64,000 bases of DNA from Yamagishiella unicocca (taxonomy: Eukaryota > Chlorophyta > Chlorophyceae > Chlamydomonadales > Volvocaceae), in NCBI GenBank assembly GCA_003116995.1, contig BDSL01000096.1:310001-374000 (forward strand), written 5' to 3'. Made by a program: the position numbers and the translations under genes. This document shows, in pieces, positions 42,347 through 53,700 of this stretch (its first letter is position 1; each line of letters starts with the position of its first letter). Below the pieces are notes generated by a model that was not told the DNA's origin, made no database searches, and saw only the letters and a program-made list of their open reading frames with translations.

Positions 42347-44022
42347 ATGGGCCGGCACAAGGGCTGCACGGCCGGGCCTGGGCGACCGAAAGCCACGCCG
42401 GAGTCGCGAAAACAGTATGGAAAAACCAGCATGAGCTTCAGCATTACGGAGCTCAAAGTGCTAAACCGACTCATGCGGACACCTTGGTGGCGGACCCAGA
42501 TGCGAAACGCCGGCTGCTGCAAGTGCGCGAAGAAAGAGCACAAGTGTCAACAAGTGCATCACCTTTTCCGTTTCTTGGCATCAGGTAGGCACGGTTTTCA
42601 CAAGATATCGTCGGCCTGACGCAGTGGGGAAGAAACGCTTGACGCCGTGCAACACCCGTGTAGGGTCTCTTGAGCTACTCTTGGTGGGCGTCAAAAATGA
42701 GCTGTTGGACATCAGTGGGCAGCTTCAAACCTCGCACGCGTTGGCACAAGCTGAAAAGATGTCAGAGAGGCTGAAGGAGGTGGCAGGTGGGCGGGGGCGC
42801 GAGGGGAAGTGGCCACCGCCGCGGTGTGTGGGCTGCATAGCATGTCGCTCTTTCGCCTCCAACAGCCCTTGCGTAGCTCATGGCTGTGCCTTTAATAAAT
42901 GCCCATGTCCTTCCGTTACCGTGCCCGACAGAGAAGCTGCCACCCGACGTGCTCGGACCCGACCCATCTGACACCATTGACTTCGCGATGCAAAAAGCGC
43001 AAAAAGCTGAAGAGAGGGAGTTTATGCGCGGTGAGGGGCAATGGTTGGTTGGGGCGTTTGGGGAGCTATGCGACGTCACGCAACGTGTGATGATGTTATG
43101 AGACCGCGACAGGGGTGGAGCGCTGAAGCAGAGTATCGCTGATGTTGATCCTTTTCCTTTGCGCCCTTCAGTTGAATCGCTGGACGACGATGCTCTGGAC
43201 ATGCTCGAGATGCATCTCCTCCAACAGCAGCAGCGCCACATCCAAGTCCAACAGCAGTCCACAGCGGCGCAAATGCAAGTCCACATGCAAGCGCAGGCAC
43301 AGGTACACGCACAGGCACAAGCGCAGGCACAGGCACACGCGCAGGCGCAACAGGTGCAACAGCCCCCGTCGTTGTTGCAGCAGCTGGGCGCTACAATTGC
43401 CTTTGGCGGCGTGGGCCTTCCGACTCTTGCCCCCACCGCGTCAACACAGGAGCAGCTCCCGGCGAACCCGGGTCAGCACCAGCATCACCAGCAACACCAA
43501 CATGAGCACTCGATAAGCCACATGCTACTCCAGATGGCGGATGTTCCGACACCAGCCCTTGCGCCACCTCCGCATATGGCACCGTCGCCGGACCATCCGA
43601 TGCCAGGCGGCGTGGTGGGCAGCAGCCTAGCAGACATGGCAACAACCAGCGCGATGTTGGCAGTTATGGCGTCAGATTCGACCTTGCAGCAGCAGATTTT
43701 GCACCAACATGCCGGTGGCGCGCTGGCCGCAACCGCCGCGCTTCCATCCAGCGGCCTTGGGGCCGGAAAGCTAGCGGCGCCATCGGTTGTAATGCAGCAG
43801 GTCCCTGCCGAATGCATGCTCCCCGCGTTGCTCCAGCACGAGGGATTCGTCAGCGGCAGCTGTGTGGCCGGGGGCCTTACGACTCTGCAGGCAAACCCTG
43901 GCCCCGATCAAGCCGGAAACGCGGCGGCAGTGCCGGCTGCTGCTGCAATGGTGGGAGTGAGGCCGGGGGGGATGCTGAGCTTTCCGTCGCTGATGCCAGC
44001 GTTGGCAGGGGGCTTCAAGTAG
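42347..44022 (+). CDS. Cys/Gln-rich protein, possible nuclear regulator
   Basis: Four exons, 42347-42584, 42664-42786, 42932-43030 and 43172-44022, all joined with matching phase 1; 436 residues. Residues 1-20 contain GPGRPK, similar to an AT-hook core. Residues 30-75 hold ITELKVLNRLMRTPWWRTQM, then a Cys cluster GCCKCAKKEHKC and a His pair, which could bind zinc. Residues 80-120 form a likely coiled coil (LQTSHALAQAEKMSERLKEV). Residues 150-220 are almost all Gln, Ala, Val and His, and the remainder is Met/Pro/Ala/Gly-rich with no charged core, as in transactivation regions. The competing frame in exon 1 is also open but meets a stop after splicing, which supports this frame. A TATA word is 197 bp upstream and TGTAA 152 bp downstream. 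The transcription-factor role is inference from composition only. Confidence 0.6.
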
Positions 44023-44997
44023 CTTGCGCACTGTCGAGGGTAGTGCGTCGGTCTTCCCAAACTGCGCGGGTCCGCTAAGTGAATTGGTGTGAGGTTGCAG
44101 CTAGAGCTATCCAGCTGATAGAGCTAGGCAAGGGACCCGCCGCAAGGCGCAGTCTAGGTGTGGAGGAGAAAGATGTAATGAGCGAGTGGTTATCCGGTTG
44201 TATTGAGTGCAGGGTCCGGACGTAGTCTTTCCCTCGCTGAAGCTGCGTAAATAACATAGCAGGCTGGAGGCGATGAATGACTCTCACTAGTCTGGCGTAT
44301 TGCGGGGTGATGTGCCGATAGCCACACACAGTCGGTATGCATGTGCATTAGGCTCCTATTTATCGAAGGCAAGGATAAAAATACGTTTTGACGAAATACG
44401 ATAAAATTCGGCTGGGCAACCAGTTGCAGTGAAGGCACGGAGGTCTTACAGACGCCGGCCATGCAGGATATTTTTTGCTCTTCACGAGGAGTCTATGTTG
44501 GAAGAGGTGCTATTAAGTGCGTGTGTGAGTGGATGCTGGCGCGTTGCTGGAATGAGGCTGATGACGCGTGTGTATGTGGCATAACGACACGGTGGTGCCC
44601 GATGGATAGAGGCGTGTGTCAGGATGCCATTTGGCTGCGTCCACCTAATCTTTACACAGCATGGTACACGAATAACGAATGTTTGTGCCGTGTTGATGCC
44701 GTCGCCTGTACGACGTCGATGACTGAACAAGGTTTTCTATGACGGAATTTCTGCAGGATGCCCCTCATTAGTGTCGATTGTATCAAATGATTTCGCTGCC
44801 ATGTTTCGGTAATGCTGCCTTTTTGGCGTCGAACGATTTAACCTTCTGAACTAGCACTAGATGTTAAGACGTCCCCACAGATCTGGCCATTGCATCCGAA
44901 TTTAACGTACAATAAGCACACAAGTGCCTAAGGAAAATGGTGCGTCGAACCTCTAAATTCCGACACGAGTCGAGCCCCTCACATTTCTTGGCGCGCA
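44023..44997. other. Intergenic stretch upstream of PDCD5
   Basis: Holds the 3' end of the Cys/Gln-rich gene and the PDCD5 promoter. AT content rises after 44740. No exon or known repeat seen. Confidence 0.45.
44174..44178 (+). terminator. TGTAA polyadenylation signal
   Basis: First TGTAA after the stop at 44022, at a normal distance of 152 bp. Confidence 0.5.
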
Positions 44998-47070
44998 ATG
45001 CAGGCCGACGAGCAGCAGCGGCTAGCTTCGATGATGGCTGGTCAGGGTGGACAGGTATCGAACGCACTCATGCATGGGTTCCTTAGACAATGTCACTCAA
45101 ACGTCGCGGCGCCCCTCGGCAGGGGGCTCCTTCGCAAGAAGACCTGGAGGCTCAGGAGGAGGCGAAGCGGTAGGAGTGCATGCAATAATTGCATTTTATT
45201 ATGTTGCAATTGCGTGCGCAGATGCGCCGAAGGTGCAGTCGGCCATGCCCCATAAAATGGACTTAACTGCGCTGGCCCTCATGGCAGCAATTTCTCATTG
45301 TTACAAGTTGACTAGCCATCCGTCGGCAAGTGTGTCCGTTACGATGCTGAAGGCTTGCGTGGGCGCAACAACAGCATACCGTCGGGAAAAATATTACAAT
45401 TGCTCCTGCTTGTAACGTGATCGGATGCACCTGCACCTGGCTGAGCGGTCCTACTCGGGCTCCGGTCGGAGTTCTGTGCTAGTGCACGCCGCGTGGTCAA
45501 ACCTCCCCGGGTTTCAGGCGTGGCTGGGCGTGCTGTTGGGTTTATTGTTGCTTTATCCGTAGAAGAGCACTTAACTGATGTATCGGCACGCGTGGCACGT
45601 TAGCACACATGGATTCCGCACACTTCTCCGCCACAGCAGAGTAACGCGCGTTGTCATTGCGATGCAGCCGGGCTGTCCTCGTTTCCGGACATGGACGGTG
45701 TAAAGGGGGCATGCCTCAGCTGGCATGACACCATGCGCCCGCCGGCACCCGGTAGACTGGTATCAACGCCATGCCGCCCTGCCCGTATGGAGCCTACTTA
45801 TCTAGCGCTGACGCTGGCACTATCAGGGTTGTCGCCATTGAAAATGTTGCGGCGCCGAATTCCTCACCGGCACTCAAGCCGTCTTGCAGGGCGTTTACCG
45901 CTGCTGTCCATGTCCCGTTCGGTCGTTGCCAGGTCGGCTGAGGAGCAGCGGCGAGGAATGCTAGCAGCCTGCATGACCAACGAGGCCCGCGAAAGATGTG
46001 AGTGGACGGACCGGTGGAGCGACGCGCATGGCGGACAGCCGCTTCGATAGTACCGGGGGTGTACGGCGCTGGGGGATCGAGCGGGCCAGCGATGCACCCG
46101 CTATGCCGCCAGCGGTGCAGGCCCTTGAGGCTTCGTGACGAGTGCCAGCAAGCTAAATATGTAGCCAGGGCCCGGGCTGCAGAGACAGACGCTGAGACGC
46201 CGGGCAGCACACGCGGTGTTCTTCCAAGCCTATGCTATGCAGATTGCCGCCTTAGGCAGCTGCGGAGCGCACCGGCCCTGCCACCATGCAGCCTCAACCT
46301 CCTGCTTCCTTGGGCCGCCTGCACCACCTGGCGGGCGTATCGCTTGCCGTTGGCGTTTTACATCAAGCTGACGGTCTCTCGTCTCCCTGCCTTTGCCCCG
46401 CATGGCCGTCGGCTGTGCTCTTGCACTGAAACGCGTGGATGTGATGTCACCTGCGGACGCCGTTGCTTGCGGTATTGGATTGGCCAGTGTCTCGCATCGC
46501 CATCGTGAAGCCGGACAAAGCGAGGGGCATCGAAAACATGATCATCGGCGCGGCGCAGCGCGGCGCGCTTGGCGGGAAGGTGGGAACGCGCGCAAGGGGG
46601 CCACCTGGGCCGTGGGAACAGTGGGCTTTGATCACTTAGTAATGAGATGTTAAGGGGAAGCATGGCCGACGTGTTTATGGTGGCCGTCCCCACGCTGCGG
46701 GCTTGCGGGTAGCCCCCGGCACCCTGAGCGTTGGATTACGCAGTCAATCGCAGCTGCGTGGGTTACTTGCGGGCCGATGATGGCTCAAGTGGTCGTGCAG
46801 TGGGGAGAGGCAAGGGCAATACTGCCTGCACCTTGTCTTCCCCGTGGTTAGGCTTACATCGAATGCTCCTGTCCGGTGAACAATCTCAGTTTGTTCTACT
46901 GACGAGCTCTGTCTGCTGTGTCGCGTGCCGAATGTGTGTGCCACGCTACCTGACAGGTATCGGAGGAGCGATTGGTCGAGCTGCTGGAACAAATCAACGA
47001 GCGCGAGGGTGCAAGCAAGCCGAAACTCACGATACAGCGGCGTCGACCCAACCTCTTTGACGACGACTGA
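44998..47070 (+). CDS. PDCD5: PDCD5-family DNA/prefoldin-associated small protein
   Basis: PDCD5/TFAR19 is a small helical protein conserved from archaea to animals. In animals it is linked to apoptosis and to the TRiC chaperonin; its algal role is not known. Five exons, 44998-45054, 45123-45169, 45933-45997, 46488-46579 and 46957-47070, give 124 residues, matching the usual 120-125. Motifs: N-terminal DEQQRLASMM, acidic QEDLEAQEEAKR, EEQRRGMLAACMTNEARERL, the signature SRIAIVKPDKARGIENMIIG, then VSEERLVELLEQINE and the basic-acidic end IQRRRPNLFDDD. Junction phases (0, 2, 1, 0) all close. Exons are so short that open-frame searches miss the gene. TGTAA lies 130 bp past the stop. Confidence 0.96.
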
Positions 47071-47199
47071 ACCTTGCGTCTTAGCTCTCTCCGCGATGTT
47101 GCTCAGCGGCCAGTCGTCCTAGTCAAGTAACAAATGCCTGGATGTCCTGGACCTTTTAATTATCCTGGACCCTCTACATGTGGTTGGAATTAAAGGCGT

Positions 47200-47204
47200 T
47201 GTAA
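47200..47204 (+). terminator. TGTAA polyadenylation signal of PDCD5
   Basis: TGTAA 130 bp after the stop at 47070. Confidence 0.55.
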
Positions 47205-47739
47205 TGTTTGAGATTGGCTACCCTTTGTTTGCAGCCTCATCAGCGTGTTTCAAATACTTTCTCCTCACGAGCAAGATTCCCACCGTACTGTCCATGCGAG
47301 CTACACTGCCATCAAGGTTGCTAGGGTAGTTAAAATGTGCGTTCCTACACGCCGTGTACACTCACGGCAACCGGTGCATGTGAAAAATGAAGGGCAATCA
47401 GCAACTTCAGGTGTCCATGTAGTACTTTAGGGGCAACTCAATACCGTAATGCAGCTCCCAGCCAAACACCTATGCGCACTCCTGGCCTGTCCTCTTTTGC
47501 ATGCGCTACACATCCAATGCTCCACATTTTGGCTGCACTAGCCTGATATATTTCCCATTAAATGATATGTCAGCAACCCCGCTCTCAAGCGCAGACTTAT
47601 CCCGAGCCGCACAACCGCATCAGCCAGCCATCTCGCAGCCCCCAACGACATAGTGCATCACTCTTTCACAACCGTCGCAGTGCCATGCCATGCAATTACA
47701 ACTCCAACGACGGGCCCTCAACGGCTCATGTTCTAACAG
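47205..47739. other. Spacer between convergent PDCD5 and SDR genes
   Basis: AT-richer sequence with no coherent frame. It ends at the minus-strand poly(A) signal of the dehydrogenase. Confidence 0.45.
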
Positions 47740-47744
47740 TTACA
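47740..47744 (-). terminator. TGTAA polyadenylation signal of the SDR gene
   Basis: TTACA on the plus strand, 83 bp past the minus-strand stop at 47827. Confidence 0.5.
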
Positions 47745-47826
47745 CACAAAACGGTCATCAGCATTCCTGCGCACTCACGCAATCACCTCTCAAAACGTTT
47801 CTGGCACTAAATAGCTCGGCACCGTC

Positions 47827-50242
47827 TTATTGGCTCTTTTTGGTGCCCGCCTCGTTCAGCTCTGCCGCCGCCATACCCTGCGTCGTTGGCGTTGGCGACA
47901 GACGCACCTTGTCCAGCTTGAAGGCCTTGGCTAGCATGCGGTCTCTCAGCCACATCGGCCACCACATGGCGAACTGCATCAGCCTCACAAAGCCACCCAG
48001 CAGAAAGAGCGACGGGGGGCGAGGCCGCAGCAGCTGCCGCACCGCGTCGCGCGCAAAGATGTCGGTGGGCATTGCCGCCTTGCCCTGGCTCAACACAGCG
48101 CGTTCACGAATAGCGTCGCCAAATGGTGCGTACATCGCGAAGCTGTCGTTGAACCGCTGCAAGGGAGTACCGTGGGCCAGGGTCATGCGCGCGGAGAGGA
48201 TAGGCAGTAGGCTTATGCAGCTGCGTGCAAACGGGTCCGTCCGGACATTGGGGTACGCGACCGCCGCGCGACGACCGGCGCAGGCGACGTGTAAGGGTGG
48301 AGCTCTCCCCACGTTGCGTTGCCACATGGCCGCGCTGGTATGAGAACATGGTTTATGCTAATTTAACGCGAAGCCGCGAAATCCCACGCAGCATGAACAA
48401 ACCGGACAGCGGGTGCGTGCGCACCTGCAGGTTGTTCTCGCCGAGCTTGGACTTGACGGCGCCGGGCGCCAGCAGCACCACCCGGACGCCGAAGGGCTGC
48501 AGCTCCAGGCGCAGCGCGTCCGTGAGGGAGTGCACGGCGGCCTTGGAGGACGAGTAGATGGCTCCCCACGGCGTGCTGATGAAGCCCACCACGCTGCCCA
48601 CGTTGCAGATGGTGCCGCTGCGGCGCGCGGCCATGTGCGGCGCCACCGCCTGCACCAGCCGGAGGGTGCCCCAATAGTTGGCGTCGAAGACCTGCTCGGG
48701 GGAGGTGTTGCGGGCGGGCGGGGATGAAAGTGGAGCAAGGTGAGCACCCGCGACAAGAGGAAGGGGATGGACGGCGCGGCGCCAATGCCGCCGGGCCACC
48801 CCAAGCCCACTCTGCCCGGCAATCACATCTCCGCTCCGACGCAGATCGATTCCGAAACGTGCGACCGCCCCCGCACCTCCTGCGCCTTCTTCAAGTCAAC
48901 TTCAACCAGCGGAGCCACCTGGGCGATCCAAGGAGGGAGATTGGAGCAGTCAAAGTGGGGCGGAGTCAGATGGCAACGCGTGCGGGTTCGGCGGCATTCG
49001 TGATCTTGCCCGTTCATCACTTTTGGGGAAACGTAAGGGATTTTGGTCCAGAAGACACGGGGGAGGCTAGGCCGTATGTTGCTGCAAGGACCAAGAAGAG
49101 AGTAAACGGGTAAAATGCTGGGTGCTGCTTGCAAGCGTGTGGGGAAAACAATCTGGCTCTCAAGATGCGTGCTTGCATGGCCGCAGCGGGCGAGTCATGC
49201 CCGTAATACGCTGGCTACTAAGAAGCATTCACCGCACGCTTCCATGCACATCGGCACCGGTGGCCTCGTCCCTGCCCTTAGCCGCACACCCGGACTCCCG
49301 GACTCTCGGCGGACTCCCGGCGGTCCCTCCGATGCAGCGCAGACCCCAGCCTGCCCAACCGCCCAAGCAAGCCACCCACCAATCCGATGCCCGCGTTGTT
49401 GACCAGGATGTCGATGCGCCCCGCCTCCGCTAGAACAGCCCCCACTGCTGCCCGCACTGACTCCTCGCTCGTCACGTCCAGGTGCAGCGTGTGGATGCCA
49501 GCAGCCTGGAGCCGGGCCATGGACTCAAGCCGCCGTGCTGTGGCGTAGACGGTGCAGCCGGCGGCGTGGAAGGCCTCGCACAGAGCGGCGCCTACGGGAG
49601 ACCCATGGAGGCGGAGGCCAGGGGAGGGGGGGACCCGCAGGCTCGATCGGCGAGGGTGTCGAGCAAACCCAACGTAAAGAAGGAGCTGGAGGAGGTGGGA
49701 GGCTTGAGCATTTCCGTGGGTATTATGGGGGCTGTGAGGGCAGTGCGGACGCGGCTTGTCAGCGTGCTGGCAAAGATTGGGCCGTGGGACTAAGGGTTGC
49801 GATGGCGTCCCAAGCTGTGGCAGTGTACACGTGGGCGCGGCCGACAGGGACCGGGATAACAACAGGCCAGTCCCAACCCTTGTCCTCGTTTGGCAACACC
49901 CCACCGCCGCTGAAAGTTTCTAAATTTTTAGACAAGTGTTCAGACTGTTTCGGCTAGCATTGTCGCTGCATACACGGGTACGCGAACTGCACAGATTGGG
50001 CGCGGCAAGCAAGAGTGACCCGTGGGCACAGGTGAATATGCCGATAGTCCTGTGTTTCCCATCAGATTGCTGAATGGGAACCAGGAATGGCCGCAAGGAC
50101 GGTCCTCCTCAAGCTTGCAAACTAGGCAAGAACGACGCGCTGGGCACGTCTTCATCGCTCGCAGTCAGGCGGTCTTACCGATGCCTCCGTCGCTGCAACC
50201 CGTAATAAACACCACATCCTGTCGGCCCGGATTTACAGCCAT
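47827..50242 (-). CDS. Classical short-chain dehydrogenase/reductase, AYR1-like
   Basis: NAD(P)-dependent oxidoreductase with a Rossmann fold. Five minus-strand exons: 50242-50179, 49591-49380, 48918-48877, 48691-48425, 48156-47827; 304 residues in phase. Cofactor motif TGCSDGGIG (split by intron 1), NNAGIG, catalytic Ser in CNVGSVVGF, and Tyr/Lys in YSSSKAAVHS; GAVKSKLGENN follows. The C-terminal 60 residues contain a hydrophobic amphipathic segment (LLGGFVRLMQFAMWWPMW), suggesting membrane association. The closest remembered relatives are 1-acyl-dihydroxyacetone-phosphate reductases (yeast AYR1 type), which fit a lipid role, but substrate cannot be read from sequence. No targeting peptide precedes the Rossmann motif. 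Exon 3 is only 42 bp. Confidence 0.93.
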
Positions 50243-50739
50243 GTTGTGTGATGTGAGTCCCCTGCAGAGCGTGTGAGCTAATGGGCAGCTGGGCAGTTCC
50301 AACGCCTGCAGTACCAATGGCCAAGTGTGTCTCTAAGATCAGCGATGTATTAAGACGTGAAGGCTATGTAACGAATTTCGAGCAACGCAGAATGCGTCCG
50401 TGGGGTGTTGGATGTGTCGAAAGTGGGTAGTTCCACCAAAGGCGGGCACGCGTTAATTAATCTTACGTAAATATTTTAAGATTTAAACCCAAATTGTTTT
50501 CTGGTCATGGGGATCTGGTACTCCTCCTTCACCTGCAGCAGCTGGTCGTACGCGCAAGTTTTCCTCGTCACGTCCGCAACACGCTGAATTTTCCTAAGTA
50601 CTTCTTTTGGACGCATATGACGCCCAACATGCTAATTAGCCACAGTCGCCCTATCACCTTTGTCGAACCCAAAGACCGTGACGCAGTGCGTGCACTTGCA
50701 ACCGGTATGCTATGTTGACATAAGTCCTATAGCGTAGGA
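50243..50739. other. Divergent promoter region of the SDR and ARMC2 genes
   Basis: About 0.5 kb with an AT-rich core at 50450-50505 (ttaattaatcttacgtaaat). It may drive both genes. No exon seen. Confidence 0.5.
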
Positions 50740-53700
50740 ATGCCACCACCAAAGGGTAGTGATGAGGCTAACCCGTTTGAGCTGCGCCCAAACGCTGCCA
50801 TCTCGGTCGTCCGCGCGGCCAAGTAAGAACTACGCTGGTACCTTGAGGCGAGACAAACCATTTTGACATCGACATGCCGCATGCTGATGTGGTGCAGGGC
50901 ATCCTTGAAGGAGCCTACGCGCCCTGTGACTCCTGCGGACTATGGCCGGCAGCTATTCACGACCGGCGACCCCAGCAACCGCCCCTCGACTTCATACTCG
51001 ATTTCCAGCAGGTTAGGGGATTGCCATATCATTTTGCAGTCATCACCGGAAATGGCCGGGGCAGCGTCTGACCATCGTTGTGTCGGCATGTGTGCAGCAA
51101 AAGCTTTTACCAAGATGGAACACCCAAGCTTGCACTTCCCAAGTTGGAGCACGGCAAGACGGGTGAGGTCTGGCCGTGAAGGGAATTGGGACACTCCTGC
51201 CTCGCGTACCCCGGGCTTCCCGCCAGGGTATGCTTACCTTGCCCCCCCCCCCACGCTGTTCACGCAGCACCAACGTTGCGATTCCACGGCCTTATTAGCA
51301 ACACCACCTTTCCTTCGTTCCTTCCAACTTCCCGCAGACACGGGTTCCGCCCAAACGCTGCGAAAGCAGACGTCCGTCACAGACCGCGAGCCATCGAGGT
51401 GCGGGCTGTAGGGGTTGCCCGCTCTGCAGATAGAGCACTGGCGGTACTGAACGCGTGGGGCGGAGTTTTGGGACGAAGCATCGTCGGTGACTTGCTCAGC
51501 TGAACGCACTCCTCACGTTGCTCTGTGCGTGAACGGCTGCTGTTGCTACTGCTATCGCCGCCGCTGTCCAGGCTCGCGAATGCTCTGCCCGGCCTGGACG
51601 CCACATTAACGCCCGGCGCACGCGGGCGTCAGACCACTGCGGAGACGATAGCAGCTCTGAAGGCCAATATGGGCATGGAGGGGGATTTCAGGTGGGCTGC
51701 GGAGAAGGCAGGCAGCGGCGTGGCGACTCTGTCGGAATAGGGAAGATGGGGAGTCGGGAAGGGCATGCATCCGTCTTTGGCAGGAAAATGGCACGAGGAA
51801 TGACTGGTTCGTTCCGGGCATTCAAGGCAGAAGGGCAGAAGTAAGTGAGAAGAAGTAGAAGTAAGCATTGTGGCCCTGTTTAAGTAGCGCAGTGCGGAGA
51901 TCGTTACTTGCGGTTGGGGAAGTGTCATGGAGTCAGTTGGGAGTCAGTTGGGAAGTATCCCTTGCGCCCAGGGAGGGGAGTGCCGAGTGGGTATGATTCC
52001 TAATCGGGCTGCTGGTCAGTGGGACGCGTTACTGACTGGAGGGTACCATGCCGCGACGCTCCCTTGCATTAGCGACTGTGCTGAAGTTGGAAGTCACTGG
52101 TGGAATGCGGTCCGTTCAACGAACCGCTCGCCCCGGTACAAGCCACACCTGCGAACCGTAGACCGCCCTCCCATAGTAGTCCCATTCCACCTCCGGCGCC
52201 GCGGCTTCCGCATCCAGCCCTCCATCACCCAACGCAGCCATTCCCCGGCCCCTCCCGCACGCCCCGGTCCCCATTCCCTCCCCTCCCGCCTTGCCTCCGC
52301 CCACCACCCACCTCGCCTCCCTCCGCCCACAGCTTCCCGCGCCCAGGCACCTCGTCCCAGTCCCAATCCCGCGGCTCCACAGCCGACCCCCAGCCTCCCG
52401 ACTCAGCGGGCCGCAGCTCCTCAGCCTCAGGCCTGCCAGCCTCCGCCGTATCCGGCGTCACCACCGCCTCCTCCTCCCAGGGCCAGGCGCAGCCCGGCCA
52501 GCTGGCCTCCGAGTACAGCTACGGAGTCTTCATAGAGGGCGGCGAGGGCCCGCTGCTCGACCCGCGCCGCAACGACGACCTGCCCCCCCGCCCCGGCACG
52601 TCCCGCGGCCGGCCCGGCTCCGCCGCCCTGTCCGACATGGACCCCATCACGGAGCGCTATCCGGGTCCGCCGCCCGGAGTGCAGGACTTGGGCAACGGGG
52701 CGCAGGTGCTTGACATGGCGGCCTTCGCCCAGTACTCGGACGACGATGAGAACGACTTTGGCGCGCCAGGATCCCAGCAGAAGAACCAGGAGGCCCGGCA
52801 AGGGGGCCCGGCCGGGGCGGGACCCGGCCGGCCTGCGGCCGCGCCGGCTGCGCCGGCCGGCCCGCCGGCGGCCCAGTCGTCTTCGCCCATCCGGCTGAGC
52901 TCCGGCGGCGCCGCCGCCGCCGGGGCGGGCTCCGCCGCCGCCGCTGCCAACGCAGGCGGCGCGGAGGATCTTGAGGACGGTGCGGAGTTCCTGGTTTGGC
53001 GCAGCAGCGTGGAGAGCGTGCTGACTGACCTGACCACCTCCATCCACGAGAAGGCGGCGGCCACGGTGCTATCCGGCCACGCGGCCAAGCTGGTGACGCT
53101 GGTGGAGGAGGCGCGCAAGCGCGAGCACTCGTCGCGGTGGCTCAACTCCAGCTCGACGGCGTTCCGGGACGGGGCCGGCGTGCATCTGACCATCCGCGAG
53201 TCCATCTCGGAGCATGCCTTCCGGTTGATGGACTCCAACTGCAGCGAGTTGCTGATGAAGGTGAGGACCCGGGGGAAGAGGGCGCGGAGAGGGGGCCCGG
53301 AGGGCGGGCAGGAAGGCAGGGGCGGCGGTGATCGTCGTGCGGGAGGCAAGATGGGAGGCTCTGGCTGCGGGTGGGAGGAGATGGGAGGACGGCTTTGGGG
53401 AGTGGAATGGTTGAGCGGGGTTTCATCCACGCCAGCAGCGCACGCGGAGCGCACGTGGGGGGCACAAGAGGGGTCAGCATGCGCCGTGGTCTTGGTCGGA
53501 AGCCCCGGAAGTTTCGGAAGTTTGAATCCCGGGCTATCCCCCGCGTTACCGGTGCCGCGATGGACGTCGGAGGTGACTGCGGGGCGGTGGCGTTGCCGAG
53601 CAGCTCGCTGGCTGAGCGGTGTTGAGATGGGGTGCGGGGTGTGGATGGGGGTTGCGTGCGAGTGGGGGGGGCCTGACCGGCAGAGAGCCCCGACTCAAGT

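Noticed and set aside
46002..46508. 168-codon plus-strand frame
   Set aside because: Lies mostly in a PDCD5 intron; only parts at the ends are in exons and those use different frames.
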